Assembly: GCA_951812925.1 (NCBI GenBank)
Contig: OX638370.1
Location: 102,996,897 to 103,060,896, forward strand
Direction: 5' to 3'
Source: Calliopum simillimum
Taxonomy: Eukaryota > Arthropoda > Insecta > Diptera > Lauxaniidae
DNA: 64,000 nt
Shown: positions 1 through 10,776 of the stretch, piece by piece
Layout: each line of letters starts with the position of its first letter
Numbering within the stretch: the first letter of the stretch is position 1
Made by a program: the position numbers and the translations under genes
The notes under the pieces: generated by a model
Told to the model about the DNA's origin: nothing
What the model saw: the letters and a program-made list of their open reading frames with translations, nothing else
Databases searched by the model: none

Positions 1-707
1 GGCAGATATAGAAAAGTATGTATATTATTGATCAGCGTCACCTCCTGAGTCGATATAGCCATGTCCGTCTGTCTGGCTGGGTGGCTGGCTGTGTGTGGAA
101 ATACATTTTTTGGGAAATCTAAGCAAGATAATGCAATGAAATTTGGTGCACGGCCTCCGTCGTCAAAGTTAGCTCGGGAGATTGAAAATGAGCGAAATCG
201 TTTAACGGACACGCCTACCACCCATACAAAAAATATATTCAAAATGCTACTTTTGGAGTATTTTTCTCGATAATGCAACCAAAATACCCATAAATACTAC
301 GAATTGTAGGCGCAAGCTCTGAGAAATAACTGGGCGAATTCGAAAAAGAGGGCGCGGCACGTCTCATATAAGCAAAAGCTTCAAAACGCTATACTGAAAC
401 CGTTTTTTGAGATAATCGAACTAAATTTTACTCAGACACTAAGAATTATAAATGCAAGCTTTAAGCAAAAACTAGATAAAATCGGACAAAAGGGCGTGGC
501 ATCTCCCATATACGCAAAAGCTTCAAAACGCTGTACTGATCCAACCAAATTTCACTCAAATACTAAGAACTATAAATCCAAACTCTGAGAAAAAACTTTG
601 TGAATTCGGACAAGAGGGCGTGGCACCTCCCATATAAAAAAAATTTCAAAATACTGCTGTGTAGGGTATTTAATGTTTGGCCAGGCCAAAGGTAACACCC
701 TTAGTAG
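1..707 (+). mobile_element. DINE-1/DINE-TR1-like Helitron, 5' end cut off by the window
   Basis: Non-autonomous rolling-circle element that enters the window about 55 bases after its expected start. The conserved block ending in CTCCTGAGTCGAT and CCATGTCCGTCTGTCTGGC is followed by a short GGCT array. Three internal repeat units are marked by GGGCGTGGCA-type motifs near 350, 492 and 616. The 3' end shows the Helitron signature: a hairpin TTTGGCCAGGCCAAA (676-690), then a CTRR-like end, here GTAG at 704-707, followed by T. Other copies end in CTAG, so this one has changed its last bases. No protein is encoded. The 70-codon frame at 61-273 runs through the conserved block and is not a gene. Confidence 0.85.
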
Positions 708-825
708 TTTAATTTCCAATAGCTTAGAAGGTATAGATAAAAGTGTTAATTTACGCCAATACCACGTCAACAATAAAAATTTTGGTATCATGGGAAAGTT
801 AATTTAATTTCAAACCAACAGCATA

Positions 826-1310
826 GCTGGGGTGTCTCAGGAAGCCATCAATTAAGGCTTGTTGATAGTTCGCCTTTGATGTTTTCCTTCTAGTACATCT
901 AGATATTCTTTTTTGACTATGAAGCCTTCGGGTAACGTTCGGATGTCACAGGAAACTATCAGTTAAAGTTTATTGATAGTTCTCCATGGATTTTTTCCCT
1001 CCCGTATACCTAGATATTGTTCGTTTTGACTATGAAACCTTCGGGAACCTTCGATTATTCCAAAAAGCTATCAGTTAAAGTTTGTTGATAGTTCGTCATA
1101 GATTTTTTTCCTCTTGTATACCTATATATTCTTTGTTTTGACTATCAAGCCTTCGGGTGACCTTCGGCAAACTTCGGATGTCCCAGAAAACTATCAGTTA
1201 AAACTTGTTGAAAGTTCGACATAGATATTTTCCCTCTAGTGTGTCCAGATTTTCTTCGTTTTGACAATGAAGCCTTCGGGTGGTCTTCGAAAACCTTCGT
1301 GTATAGCTTA
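826..1310. repeat. Minisatellite, about four units of 112-123 bp
   Basis: Four diverged tandem units each contain a version of CTATCAGTTAAAGTTTGTTG, a CCCTCTAGTATACCTAGAT-like stretch and GACTATGAAGCCTTCGGG. The last motif begins near 915, 1028, 1140 and 1263, giving periods of 113, 112 and 123 bases. CCTTCGG is repeated within the units. The array lies downstream of the Helitron end, so it may belong to another element. No match to a named satellite is claimed. Confidence 0.75.
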
Positions 1311-1715
1311 AAAACATTCCCACACCTAAGATACATTCATTCCTAAATTTCCAGCTTAATTGGCCAACTAGTTTCTGCGTGATAACCAGTGCTGGGCACC
1401 ACTACAAGTAAATTATTTTTTGTCTGGAGTTTTACCATGTCATAAATTTTACTGTAGATTTTCTACTCCTACGTTTAACATTGACCTGAAATATTTGATT
1501 GTATAAAATACAGTAGTACACTGAAGTATTTGTTAGATTCCGGATTTTTTCCCAAACTGTTAAAACAAGTCAGTGTACTTCACTGTCAATATGAAATCAG
1601 TGTACAGTGAAGATTTAAATATTGAATTTTTTGGATCAAATACATTTTTTTTTTATAATTATTTGAAGGCTATGGATTGTGAAATTTTTTGTAGTCTTTT
1701 TCCCTTTCAAAACGG
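1311..1715. other. AT-rich spacer, no gene seen
   Basis: I see only A/T-rich sequence with short repeats of CAGTGTAC/TTCACTG-like words near 1570-1615. No open frame, terminal repeat or RNA gene can be supported. Confidence 0.5.
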
Positions 1716-1955
1716 TTATAGACTGTCTATAAATCTTGTCACTGCCGTGGGATTAATTGTACCTATGTCATTTGGATCTAAAATCTCGGCACTTTGGTAC
1801 TTAACTCTGCGTCTCACCGCTGTGGAGCAAGTACATAGCACATGCTGCGCTGTTTCCGGCTCCTCTATGCAGAGTCTACAGAAACCATTGTCTACCAAAC
1901 CCATCTGTTTTAGGTGATAATTGAGTTTACAGTGACCTGAATTCTTGAGCATATT
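1716..1955 (-). pseudogene. C-terminal relic of an RNase H-bearing LINE (LOA/I-like)
   Basis: A 78-codon frame on the minus strand resembles the extreme C-terminus of polyproteins from LOA/I-group non-LTR retrotransposons. It has a GHCKLNYHLKQMGL segment, which in these elements follows the RNase H domain. A cysteine cluster CRLC...ETAQHVLCTC follows, the usual short C-terminal CCHC-like motif. Endonuclease, reverse transcriptase and most of RNase H are absent, so this is a fragment. It resembles the C-terminal part of the LINE at 55290-56258 in plan but not closely in sequence. Confidence 0.7.
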
Positions 1956-3299
1956 AATTTATAATGGTGGTTGTCATAAGTATTCCCGGGAAGTTTTTCT
2001 CAGAATGCAATAAAGAATGCATGGCAGTCTAAGAAAAACTCTCCTGAAATATTTATTCACGATAACCCACAATAAGGGTCACTAAGTAAAATTAGATATA
2101 AAGAAGGGTGCTGTGAAAATTCTTACAATTTCTCACTTTTTTATAAACGGTATACAAATTTTGGTACATACTTATTTTCTCGAATAGAAGACTAACTACT
2201 TAATACAATACACCCACGCTTTGGCATAAAAAAATATATACAAAAATGAGCATTATCCTTTGTTGTTATTTTACAATATTATTCGTTTATCTTTTAAGGT
2301 TTTTTTTTAGCAAATGTTTAAAACATTTTCAAGAAACATAATATTTAGACTAGAAACACCAAAAACTTTAAAATATGTAGAAATTCGTAACTAATATTAA
2401 TTATTCTGTCTGTTCCCTTGAACTGAATGAACTATTTGTACCCACTTTAGGGAAAATTTACATTGGGACTTAATACGAAATGCAACCTTAAAACCGAAAT
2501 TAAGAGTTTGTTGTAGTGTTTAATTTAAATTTCATGAGCTTACATTAAATCGAAATTAACCCAGAAGCAAACTGTTATTAAAATTTAGTAAACATCCGTA
2601 AGTAGACAGCTAGAACTGTAATTTTAATTTAATTACTATTTATGACTTCTAGTGAAATTTTCCGCATATCCTTAGTTTAATTACGTTTTTATTTATTTTT
2701 TTTTATACCTTACTATATCCAATAGACCTATTGACGAGCTTCGAATATGTACAATTCCATTCTACTGCACTGTTATATTGTACAGTTAAAGATTAAGACA
2801 AAACCTGTATTTGTAACGATATATTTTCTTATTGAATAATAAAATTGAAATATGCAAAGTAAATACACTTTATACATCAATAATGTAATCATTTAAAATT
2901 GATATTTTATGGATAATAGTTTTTTTCATTCATGTTCTTTCCCCAGCAATATTGATAATACATAAGTACATAAAAGAGAATCGATACACGTGCGAGACTT
3001 TAAGAAAATTTATGTTTCTTACACTTGAAATTTTGCTATTAGCATTAAAATTGCATTAAAATATTGGTGGAATAACATTTCGAAAGAAAAAAGCACAGCT
3101 TACTTCACACCGTTTACTGGGAAGTGGTAGGTGTTTTAACCAACCTTTATCCAATCACCTTCACTTTTCGTGAAATAATTGGAAACCAAAACATTATTCT
3201 ATGCTTTAATGCTAGGTACGATACGCACAGAGTTCTAGCATTTTAAGCGTATTCATATATGACGTATAAAAGTCCTTTGTTCAGTCCTCTAGGTACTTC
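1956..3299. other. 1.3 kb AT-rich stretch, no gene seen
   Basis: No coding frame, terminal repeat or RNA gene can be supported. Poly-T runs and short palindromes are at the level expected for this base composition. Confidence 0.5.
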
Positions 3300-5125
3300 T
3301 TCCTAAGTGTGTTATTCTTTTTAGCGAGGAGTAAAAGCATCAAAATCCGATGTGGGAGACTCAAACCCGCTAAAAAACTCCTCCCGTCAGGACACGTTGC
3401 TTCTCCTGGAACTACCTTCAAATAATACGTCATGAGGCCATCTAGAGCATTACTGCTCAATTATTTGTCAGTTTGTTGGTCTAATCCGTACCTGTTCTCG
3501 ATGCAGTGGGATCGCTGGTTCTTCCAATTTGGAGATCTTTGCGTTCCACGGCTCTTCTGCGTTCAATAAACCGGAGTTCTTTTGTCAATTCTGCTACAAA
3601 TGATTGAACCGCCAGCCAATTCGTTGGTGTTTCACACATATTTGGCACCTGGTTTATCACTGTGATAGGCTCAGCAAAGGCTTCCTGCATATCTGGGCGC
3701 ATGTCTTCGAAACGTGAGCAGTCCAGCAAAAAGTGTTAAACATCTTCAGCTTTGCCAGGGCAGTCAGAAAAGAAGGATATATTTTTTAAAACATCGATGT
3801 CCACTGAGCAGCTGTGTTAGATTAAAATCATCCTCTACTGCTCCAATATTTGGGATGAGAAAAAATGTCCATCTCCCCTTTTCCGATGTGTCTCATCTTC
3901 ACTAATACACTCTCTCGTTCGCCATGGATGCGTTTGCGCCTGCGATGTATGTGCTCTGCAGTTCGCCAGACAGAATATCTGTTGGTATCATTCCTGCAAT
4001 CACTCCGATAGCGTTGTCCGAACCCTGTGCAAAAGGCGCTCGCTACCCGAAGTGTGCAAAGACGGTATGGAGATCAGATTATTGACAGATATGATTCTTT
4101 CTGTGTTGTCTCAGTCTAGACCGGCGCAGCGTAGAGAATGATAGAGCTTGTAACTCTAGCCAGCAGCTTTCGCCTACTTGCACGTGGTCCACTCACATTT
4201 GCCATGATATGCGATAGAACTCCATTCACTTTCACTGCTTTTTTAGCCAGGTGTTCTTTAAAGGATATTCTGTTGTCAATCAGTACCCCAACGTACCTTA
4301 TATATGGCTGAGAGATAACCTCCTGATTGCCTTTTCTAAAGGTGAAGACCTAACGCACTTTACGAGTGCTCAGCAGAAACGCTTCCGTTTTCTCGGCTGC
4401 TAACTCTAAGTTTGCAACACCTAGCTATCTAGTTTCAATATATTTACTGCTTCACTGCAACGCACCTGCAAGTTTTCTGTAGTTTTATCAACCAGCACTA
4501 GCACAATATCGTCCGTAGCCCACTAATGTACACCCAGTAGGTCGACTAATCCTCAATATGCCATCACACATAGCGTTCCATAACGTTGAACCTAATATCG
4601 ATCCCTGCGGTACACCTCGTGCGAGTCTGTACTATTTCACGCCATCATCGGTGTCGTACAGAAGCACTCTATCTTCAATATAACTTTCAACTATTCGTCG
4701 TATATATTTTGAAATTTCAATATTTCGAAGTGCGCTTATAATTCGAGGCCAGCTTGCTGAGTTAAAGGCATTCTTAACGTCAAGTGTTACTACTGTACAG
4801 TACTTCTTGTCTCCAGCTTTCCACCTTCTTCCGCTCGTTGTTACGCGTGCGATTTTCATTACAGCTTGTAGGGCATCAACAGTCGATTTCCCACGTCGGA
4901 AAACGAATTGGGCGTTAGATAAGCCATCTGGGCTTTCAAGGGTCTACTGTAATCGGTTAACACTGTCCACAACGAGTCGAGCATACACAGTGTTCAGGCT
5001 GTTTACCAGGCTTTAGCAAAAGGACTAGCCTCTGCCGTTTCCAGAAGGCGGGAAAAACGACTTCATCTAGGCACGCAGTGAACATCCTAGCAAATATTCT
5101 ATGACTGGCTTGGATGGCTGCTTTA
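3300..5125 (-). pseudogene. 5'-truncated, broken R1-clade-like LINE reverse transcriptase
   Basis: Read on the minus strand from about 5125 to 3474, shifting between frames, this is the reverse transcriptase and C-terminus of a non-LTR retrotransposon. In order: a segment ending FWKRQRLVLLLKPGK, a region like NAQFVFRRGKSTVDA, the catalytic box TLDVKNAFNSASW (4751-4789), a GVPQGSILGSTLWNAMCDGI-like box near 4560-4620, and the YADD region near 4503-4520. There the frame is broken: it reads WATDDIV, as if two bases were lost from GYADDIV. Near 3710-3760 a cysteine/histidine cluster (CPGKAEDV, stop, HFLLDCS) matches the usual C-terminal zinc-knuckle position. LWNAMCDGIL and IAGMIP-like words favour the R1 clade. 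About 170 bases of 3' tail lie below 3474. The endonuclease and ORF1 are missing. Confidence 0.8.
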
Positions 5126-5870
5126 AACGTCTTTTTTGTGTGTGGGTCCCACTTGTCATATCCATATTTCCGAAATTCAAACGATAGATTGAACCTTTAT
5201 TTAAAAAAAAAAGTTCATGTCGCATCAATATCTACAAGAAAAGATTGGTCTGTTCTAAAAATCAAAACATTAAGTTTTTTTGTTTTCGTTCTAAGAAAAA
5301 ATCAAGGTTTTGTGGAAAATTTTATTGTCGACAGTTTTCCTGGATGTGTTTTGAAATAGTACTTTAACATCAATTAAAGAAGAAAGTATATTTTCTTAGT
5401 GTATAAATGTGTCTGGAATATTAATGACAACTGATGAATATCGTTCTGAATGAGAATTCCAAATATGATAAAAATTAACTTTGAGAAACGTAACATATAA
5501 AACCATCCATAGTTAGGAGTCACATGCCACATTCCTTATGTTTGTACTTAATATGCAAAAAAGATTTAAAACGTATTTTTCTTTGTTATAGGTATTTGAT
5601 AATTCTTATGTCTGTCACATGTCTGAATAAATTAAAAAGCACCACCGATTTATGTTCTCTCTTTCCAGAGCGGAATCCCAAACAGAATCAAAATAAAATT
5701 GCAAATTACTTAAATATGATCTGTATTGTATATATGCATAAAACTTCTCCATCTAATACGATCCTTTGCACAATGACTTTTATCTCTCTCAATGACTTTT
5801 TTTGATGACAATGAAATTCCTTGCGAAAGTATTGTTTCTCATTTGTTCTACAAAAAGTTAAAGATTTTTC
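5126..5870. other. AT-rich spacer, no gene seen
   Basis: Short frames of 81-98 codons are low-complexity, lysine- and phenylalanine-rich, and resemble no family I recognise. The stretch ends at the TA target site of the mariner element. Confidence 0.5.
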
Positions 5871-5872
5871 TA

Positions 5873-6774
5873 TTGGGTGTACAACTTAAAAACCGGAATT
5901 TTTTAGCGAAATTTGATGCTTTATTGTGGAAAAATGTTACAATATATTTTATTCAAAGTATTGTCCATTGGAAGCTACAACATTTCCCCATCTTTCAGGC
6001 AATTTATGAATTCCATCCCAAAAAAATTGCGCCGGCTTGGCGGCCAAAAATGAATCGAGCCAATTTTCGATATCTTGAACTTAAGTGAACCGTATTCCTG
6101 ATAGGGCATTCTGCATTGATCGGAACAAATGGTAGTCTGATGGTGCAATGTCTGGGCTATAAGGCGGGTGAGGCAAAATTTGTATAGATTTCCCATCCGT
6201 TGTTTTCCAGGTAATTTTTGACTGGGGCAGCAATATGTGGCCGAGCGTTATCGTGGTGGAAAATGATTGACTCGTGTCTGGTCGCATACGTTGGCCGCTC
6301 TGCCTGGATTTTCTGCTTTAATCGGATCAATTGTTGACGATAGAGTTGAGCATTAATGGTTTGGCCACCTGGCAACAGCTCATAATAGATCACACCTAGC
6401 TGGTCCTGACCAGGACGTTCTTTGTATTCGACATCAAAATCACCACTCTTAAACCGTCGAAACCACTCACGACGGCTTGATTCAGCTGGAGCATAGTCCC
6501 CATAAACTTCTACAAGCAAACTATGACTTTCCGCAGCAGTTTTCTTTGCAAAAAAATTACCCAACAGAACCTCCCGCAAATGCTGTCTTTTTCTCCAATT
6601 TTCGAAGTTATTCATCGTGAAAAATAATAATGATGCACACAAGATAAAATTGTTTTGTTGACTGATTTTGACAGCTGTCAAATGTACCTTCATATATATA
6701 AAGTTCGAGCTTTCACGATATTTGTTAGTACGGACATCCACCGTCAAATTCCGGTTTTTAAGTTGTACACCCAA
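5873..6774 (-). mobile_element. Internally deleted mariner element, 902 bp
   Basis: The two ends are perfect 29-bp inverted repeats beginning TTGGGTGTACAACTTAAAAA (5873-5901, and its complement at 6746-6774). Each is flanked by TA (5871-5872 and 6775-6776), the target duplication of the IS630-Tc1-mariner superfamily. Complete mariners are about 1.3 kb, so roughly 400 bp is missing, and the lost part lies within the transposase. The ends are intact, so the copy could in principle be moved by a transposase supplied elsewhere. It cannot make an active enzyme itself. Confidence 0.93.
5949..6615 (-). pseudogene. Mariner transposase, internal deletion and frameshift
   Basis: The start codon at 6613-6615 begins MNNFENWRKRQHLREVLL. 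The N-terminal helix-turn-helix region follows, with KTAAESHSLLVEVYGDYAP and FRRFKSGDFDVEYKERPG. The frame then jumps directly into QLGVIYYELLPGGQTIN, a segment normally more than 100 residues further on. The lost part includes the WVPH-type linker and the first catalytic aspartate (TGDEKW-type box). The second aspartate survives in HHDNARPH (about 6255). A small indel near 6185 shifts the frame before LPHPPYSPDIAPSDYHLF, which holds the third aspartate of the DD34D triad. The C-terminus ends ERWGNVVASNGQYFE with a stop at 5949-5951. This is a dead mauritiana/irritans-type transposase; the subfamily is not settled. Confidence 0.88.
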
Positions 6775-6869
6775 TATAACAAGCCCTAGCTCTATTGTTT
6801 CGCTGTCTGCTAAAGTCTCATCCCAAGGGGAAAAGAAGTGCTTCAAAAACCCTTCTGAAGTCCATCCTT

Positions 6870-7087
6870 TTCACCAATAAGCGCTTCCGCTCCGTAAGAA
6901 CAATACTTTCTTTTTAACATTGCATGTCATAGGATGTAAGCGAGCAAAAGCTTACCGCAGCTTTACCAAAAAAGAGTTTTTAAAGCGCTTATTTGTAATG
7001 CTGCGGTAAGCGTTTTTTCAATAAAATTAAAAAAAAAAAAACTGGCCGCGCCAGGATTGGAATCCATGACCCTCCGCATGCTAGATA
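6870..7087. other. Hairpin and A-rich tract with a tRNA-like module
   Basis: A short imperfect hairpin (GCTTACCGCAGC near 6950-6961, complement near 7000-7012) is followed by an A-rich run and the sequence CCAGGATTGGAATCCATGAC (about 7050-7070). Read on the minus strand the latter resembles a tRNA T-arm with a B-box-like GGATTCCAATCC. No complete tRNA cloverleaf can be drawn. Four similar modules occur elsewhere in the window. Confidence 0.4.
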
Positions 7088-8191
7088 TTTATACCCTACA
7101 CCCAGGGTATATTCACTTTGTCCTTCCGTTTGTAACGCAGAGAAGGAGGCGTGGCAGGTATAGAAAAGTATATATATTCTTGATCAGCGTCACCTCCTGA
7201 GTCGATTTAGCCATGTCCGTCTGTCTGGCTGGCTGGCTGGCTGGGTGGCTGGCTGGCTGGCTGGCTGGCTGTGTGTTGAAATACACTTTTTGGGAAAACT
7301 GAGCAAGATAATTCAATGAAATTTGGTACACTGCCTTCATCGTCAAAGTTAGCTCGGGGGATTGAAAATGAGCAAAATCGGTCAACGGACACGCCTACCG
7401 CCCATACAAAAATTATATTCAAAATGCAATTTTAGGAGTATTTTTCACGACAATGCAACCACAATACATATAAGTACTACGAATTGTAAGCGCAAGCTCT
7501 GAAAAAAAAACTGAGCGAATTCGGACAAGAGGGCGTGGCACCTCCCATATAAGCAAAAGCTTCAAAACGCTATACTGAAAGCGTTTTTTGAGATATTCGA
7601 ACCAACTTTGACTTAGACACTAAGAATTATAAATAAAAGCTCTCAGCAAAAATTGGTTGAAATCGTACAAGGGGGCGTGGCACCTCCCATATAAGCAAAA
7701 GTTTCAAAATGCTATACTGAAAAAGTTTTTTGAGATAATCCAATTAAATTTCACTCTGACACTAAAAACTATAAATGCAAGCTCTGAACAAAAACTAGGT
7801 GTACTCGGACAAGAGGGCGTGGCACCTCCCATATAAGCAAAAGCTTCAAAACGCTATACTGAAAGCGTTTTTTGAGATATTTGAACCAAATTTGACTCAG
7901 ACACTAAGAATTATAAATGAAAGCTCTCAGCAAAAACTGGGTGAAATCAGACAAGGGGGCGTGGCACCTCCCATGTAAGCAAAAGAATCAAAATGCTATA
8001 CTGAAAGAGTTTTTTGAGATAATCCAACTAAATTTCACTCTGACAATAAAAACTATAAATGCAAGCTCTGAACAAAAACTGGGTGTACTCGGGCAAGAGG
8101 GAGTGGCACCTCCCATATAAGCAAAATTTTCAAAATACTGCAGAGTAGGGTATTTATTTTTTGGCCGGGCCAAAATTTACACCCTTACTAG
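7088..8191 (+). mobile_element. Complete DINE-TR1-like Helitron, about 1.1 kb
   Basis: This is the best-preserved Helitron here. It starts near TTTATACCCTACACCCAGGG, which contains a sub-terminal inverted sequence. The family block with CTCCTGAGTCGAT and the (GGCT)n tract follows. Five internal tandem units fill 7531-8160. The 3' end has the hairpin TTTGGCCGGGCCAAA near 8159-8173 and ends CTAG at 8188-8191 followed by T, as expected for Helitrons, which end in CTRR and insert between A and T. It has no Rep/helicase gene, so it depends on an autonomous relative. The exact first base is uncertain. Confidence 0.9.
7531..8160 (+). repeat. Five central tandem repeats of exactly 142 bp in the Helitron
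   Basis: The motif GGGCGTGGCACCTCCCATAT, with small variants, begins at 7531, 7673, 7815, 7957 and 8099, a constant spacing of 142 bases. Units 2 and 4 (GGGGGCGTGG preceded by GAAATC) resemble each other more than their neighbours. Units 3 and 5 (preceded by GTGTACTCGG) likewise pair, implying a later 284-bp duplication. The same unit occurs three times at 350-616, twice at about 16348-16490 in reverse, and five times at about 32151-32691. Confidence 0.9.
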
Positions 8192-8283
8192 TTTTTTCTT
8201 ACATTTACCAACCCTTCAGACCGCTCCACCAACGCCCGATGATATGAAGAAGTATTAAATTTGTATATTAAGCAAATGTTGTC

Positions 8284-8708
8284 CTGCAGCATTACATAGA
8301 ATCATTGTGCAATCAGTTTCAATTCAAGTAAGCAAAAGTAAATAAAAATGAGAAATTAAAATAGAAAAGTGAAATAAAAAAGGTTGAATAAAAAATATTT
8401 TAATAAAAAAAAAAAAATAAAGCAAAAACAAATAAAAAAACGGAAAAAAAAATCACCCAGGCTGGGTTCGAACTCACGTTGTTCGTACTGCAGCCTTATA
8501 TGGAATCATTGTGTAATCAATTTCAATTCAGTTAAACAAAAGTTAATTTATAAGAGAAAGGAAAATAGAAAAGTGAAATAAAAGATGTTGAATAAAAAAT
8601 ATTTAATTAAAAAAAAAAAAAAATAAAGCAAAAAAAGTAAAAAAAAGTAAAAAAAAAAAATCTCCCGGGCTGGGTTCGAACCCACGTTGTTCTTACTGCA
8701 GCCTTAAA
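8284..8708. repeat. Tandem repeat of about 205 bp with tRNA-like modules
   Basis: CTGCAGC..T.....GAATCATTGTG-type sequence starts at 8284, 8488 and 8696, giving two full units of 204 and 208 bases and the start of a third. Each unit ends with a long A-rich tract (AAATAAAGCAAAA and similar), then GGCTGGGTTCGAACCCACGT (or CTCACGT), which contains a tRNA B-box-like GGTTCGAACCC, then GTTCTTACTGCAG. It looks like a tandemly amplified tRNA-derived sequence. No complete tRNA is present. Confidence 0.75.
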
Positions 8709-8854
8709 AAAAATCATTGTGATAGTGCTTCTAAATTTCTATGGGGACAAGCACTTTTGAAGTGCTTGGATCAGAAGCGCTAGAAATTTTTCCTCTTGGG
8801 ATACTACGCATTCACTGGAGATTTATGAGGTGATTTAAGATTGTTTCGAGATTC

Positions 8855-8952
8855 CCCAGTGTGCCAGACGATTCTTTTTTTTTGGAATTTCTCCTGCAAA
8901 CGGATCAGTAACGGATAAAAAAGCGGAGACATAAACCGTCTGGCACACTGGG
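8855..8952. mobile_element. 98-bp MITE with CCCAGTGTGCCAGACG ends
   Basis: Inverted ends CCCAGTGTGCCAGACG and CGTCTGGCACACTGGG enclose 98 bases with CGGATCAGTAACGGAT and AAAAAGCGGAGA. It is a shortened relative of the 190-bp element at 48961-49150, which has the same ends and internal words. No clear target duplication is visible. Confidence 0.8.
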
Positions 8953-9865
8953 TTAGAACTAAATCTGGGGGTAAACACATGTTTTAACATACGAAAACAA
9001 GTTTATTTCTGCCGAGATTTATTTTTAATCTGCGTGGAAATCATAGCAGGGCTACCGATTTTGAAAATTTTCGACCAAGTGCCATCTCTTAACTTTGACA
9101 ACTGCCATTAAATGCCATTAAACATTCTGATCAATTTATTGCAAATTGTAGAACAAATAAAAAAGTAATGAAGATATTGTAAAAAACGTATCGAATTCAG
9201 TGTTATTGGTGAAATAATAATTTCTTCCTACAGTTTGTCGAATTCAGCAGTAAAGAAGCTAAGGCTTAGCTATAATATTACCAAATATACCAAATTGTAA
9301 AGTTTAAGACAATGAGAGGCAACATTCTCACATAAAATTTCAAAGGGTTCACCAAACATAATATTTCACTGCTGTTATTTGTATTGATGTGTCATACCTA
9401 GTCGTGTTATTTCGTCCTCTGTTAAGTCAAAAACACCTTATAATAAGTGGATCCATATACAGTTCTCATATATATTAATGTTTGCATCCAGCAAGCGCTG
9501 CCATTTCGACTGATGCCGCTCCTTGCATATAGAACAGACGCCTTTTGTAGCCCTCTCACTTATTAGTATGTGGCCCACTAAAGTGCTCTTCTCTTAGTCA
9601 CTAGACACTAGATGCTAACTAGGAAGTCGCCGACGTTGTTTTAGTCGCTTCCTGAATTATTTATGGAATGCGGGGTTGTTAGTCCCATCCCGTCATCTTT
9701 TAATCCAATGCAGCTTTAATTATGTAAGCCACGCGTCTTTGACAACTGTATTCCAATGTAAGTCATTAATTAAAATTCATAATGAATAACTCGTAAAACG
9801 AACAGCTAACGCTCATCATTATCACTGTGAATGCATTAAAAAGAGTTCTTTGAATGAATCACAAT
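8953..9865. other. No gene recognised; slightly GC-richer patch at 9480-9720
   Basis: Most of this stretch is AT-rich and featureless. The patch at about 9480-9720 has more mixed base composition, as an old coding or element remnant might, but no frame on either strand gives a recognisable protein. Confidence 0.4.
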
Positions 9866-10776
9866 AGGGGAGAGTAAGACAATATGTCTACATTAGTCGA
9901 TCAAGTTACATGTGTTATGAAATAAATTAAATTTTTTAAAATTTTGGGCAACAAGGACTAGCAACTGAAGTTAAGTTAATAAAAAAAGATTTAAAATTCT
10001 GTTAAGAACAATATTTTATTACTTTTGGTCAAAATTTTCCTTTTATTCTTAAAATATTATTTCTGATAATAATATGGATTTAAAATTCATATAATATTTT
10101 ATCCAAACCAAATGAAAATTGACTTTAGACCCGATTCCATTTCGAATTTTCCGAAATTTGCAGGTTTTCGAAATCACAGATTTTTATAAAAATTTGGAGA
10201 GCTGTTCTCAGAGTTTAGTAGAAATTAGTTTTGTGGAGACAATTTTTTTTCCAAATTTTGCGAGCACAAACATTTCTTCAACTGCATTTAAAAATAATAT
10301 CTCTCAAAAAACCTCCTCACGTACAATAATTTTTTCGATTTTTTTTTGGAAAAAATTGTATCTTTAATATTGCTATTTTATCCTACCTCACTCTATAGCC
10401 ATAATAACTTTATTTTCCACAGTACAAAATTCGGCTAATTTATGTTTGAATACATCACATGATCTATCTTTACGCAAATAAAAGAATACATTTAGTAAAT
10501 AAGTTAAATGTTTATTTTGGCATGAAGGTATGATATATTCTAGGTTGAAAGATATCTTTTTAAAATACCTAATTTTGTTATGTATATGTTTATGTTATGG
10601 GAACAAAAACCATAAAATACCAAGTTTCCAGATTAAAATTTTTTTGAACTAACCTTTACCTCTAATTTAGCTTTATTTTTTTTAAAGACAACAGCAAAAG
10701 CTCTTTTCTGGATATATTTGCATACAAAGAGACTTTAAGCACAACATAACTTAAATTTTATTTTATTACTAAGGTA
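9866..10776. other. AT-rich stretch, possible very decayed TIR element
   Basis: TAGGGGAGAGTAAGACAATA near 9866 and TATCCTACCTCACTCTA near 10380 are loosely inverted and each abuts TA. The match is too poor to call an element. Nothing else is seen. Confidence 0.25.

Noticed and set aside
826..1310. CRISPR-like array
   Set aside because: Units are contiguous and diverged with no repeat/spacer alternation, and the DNA is insect nuclear.
8457..8708. Functional tRNA genes at GGTTCGAACCC sites
   Set aside because: No acceptor stem, D-arm or anticodon arm can be drawn; only T-arm-like sequence is present.
9480..9720. GC-richer patch as a coding exon
   Set aside because: All six frames contain stops and no family motif or splice signal supports it.
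9866..10396. Possible TIR element with TAGGGGAGAGTAAGACAATA
   Set aside because: Only about half of the bases pair between the two ends and no second copy is seen.
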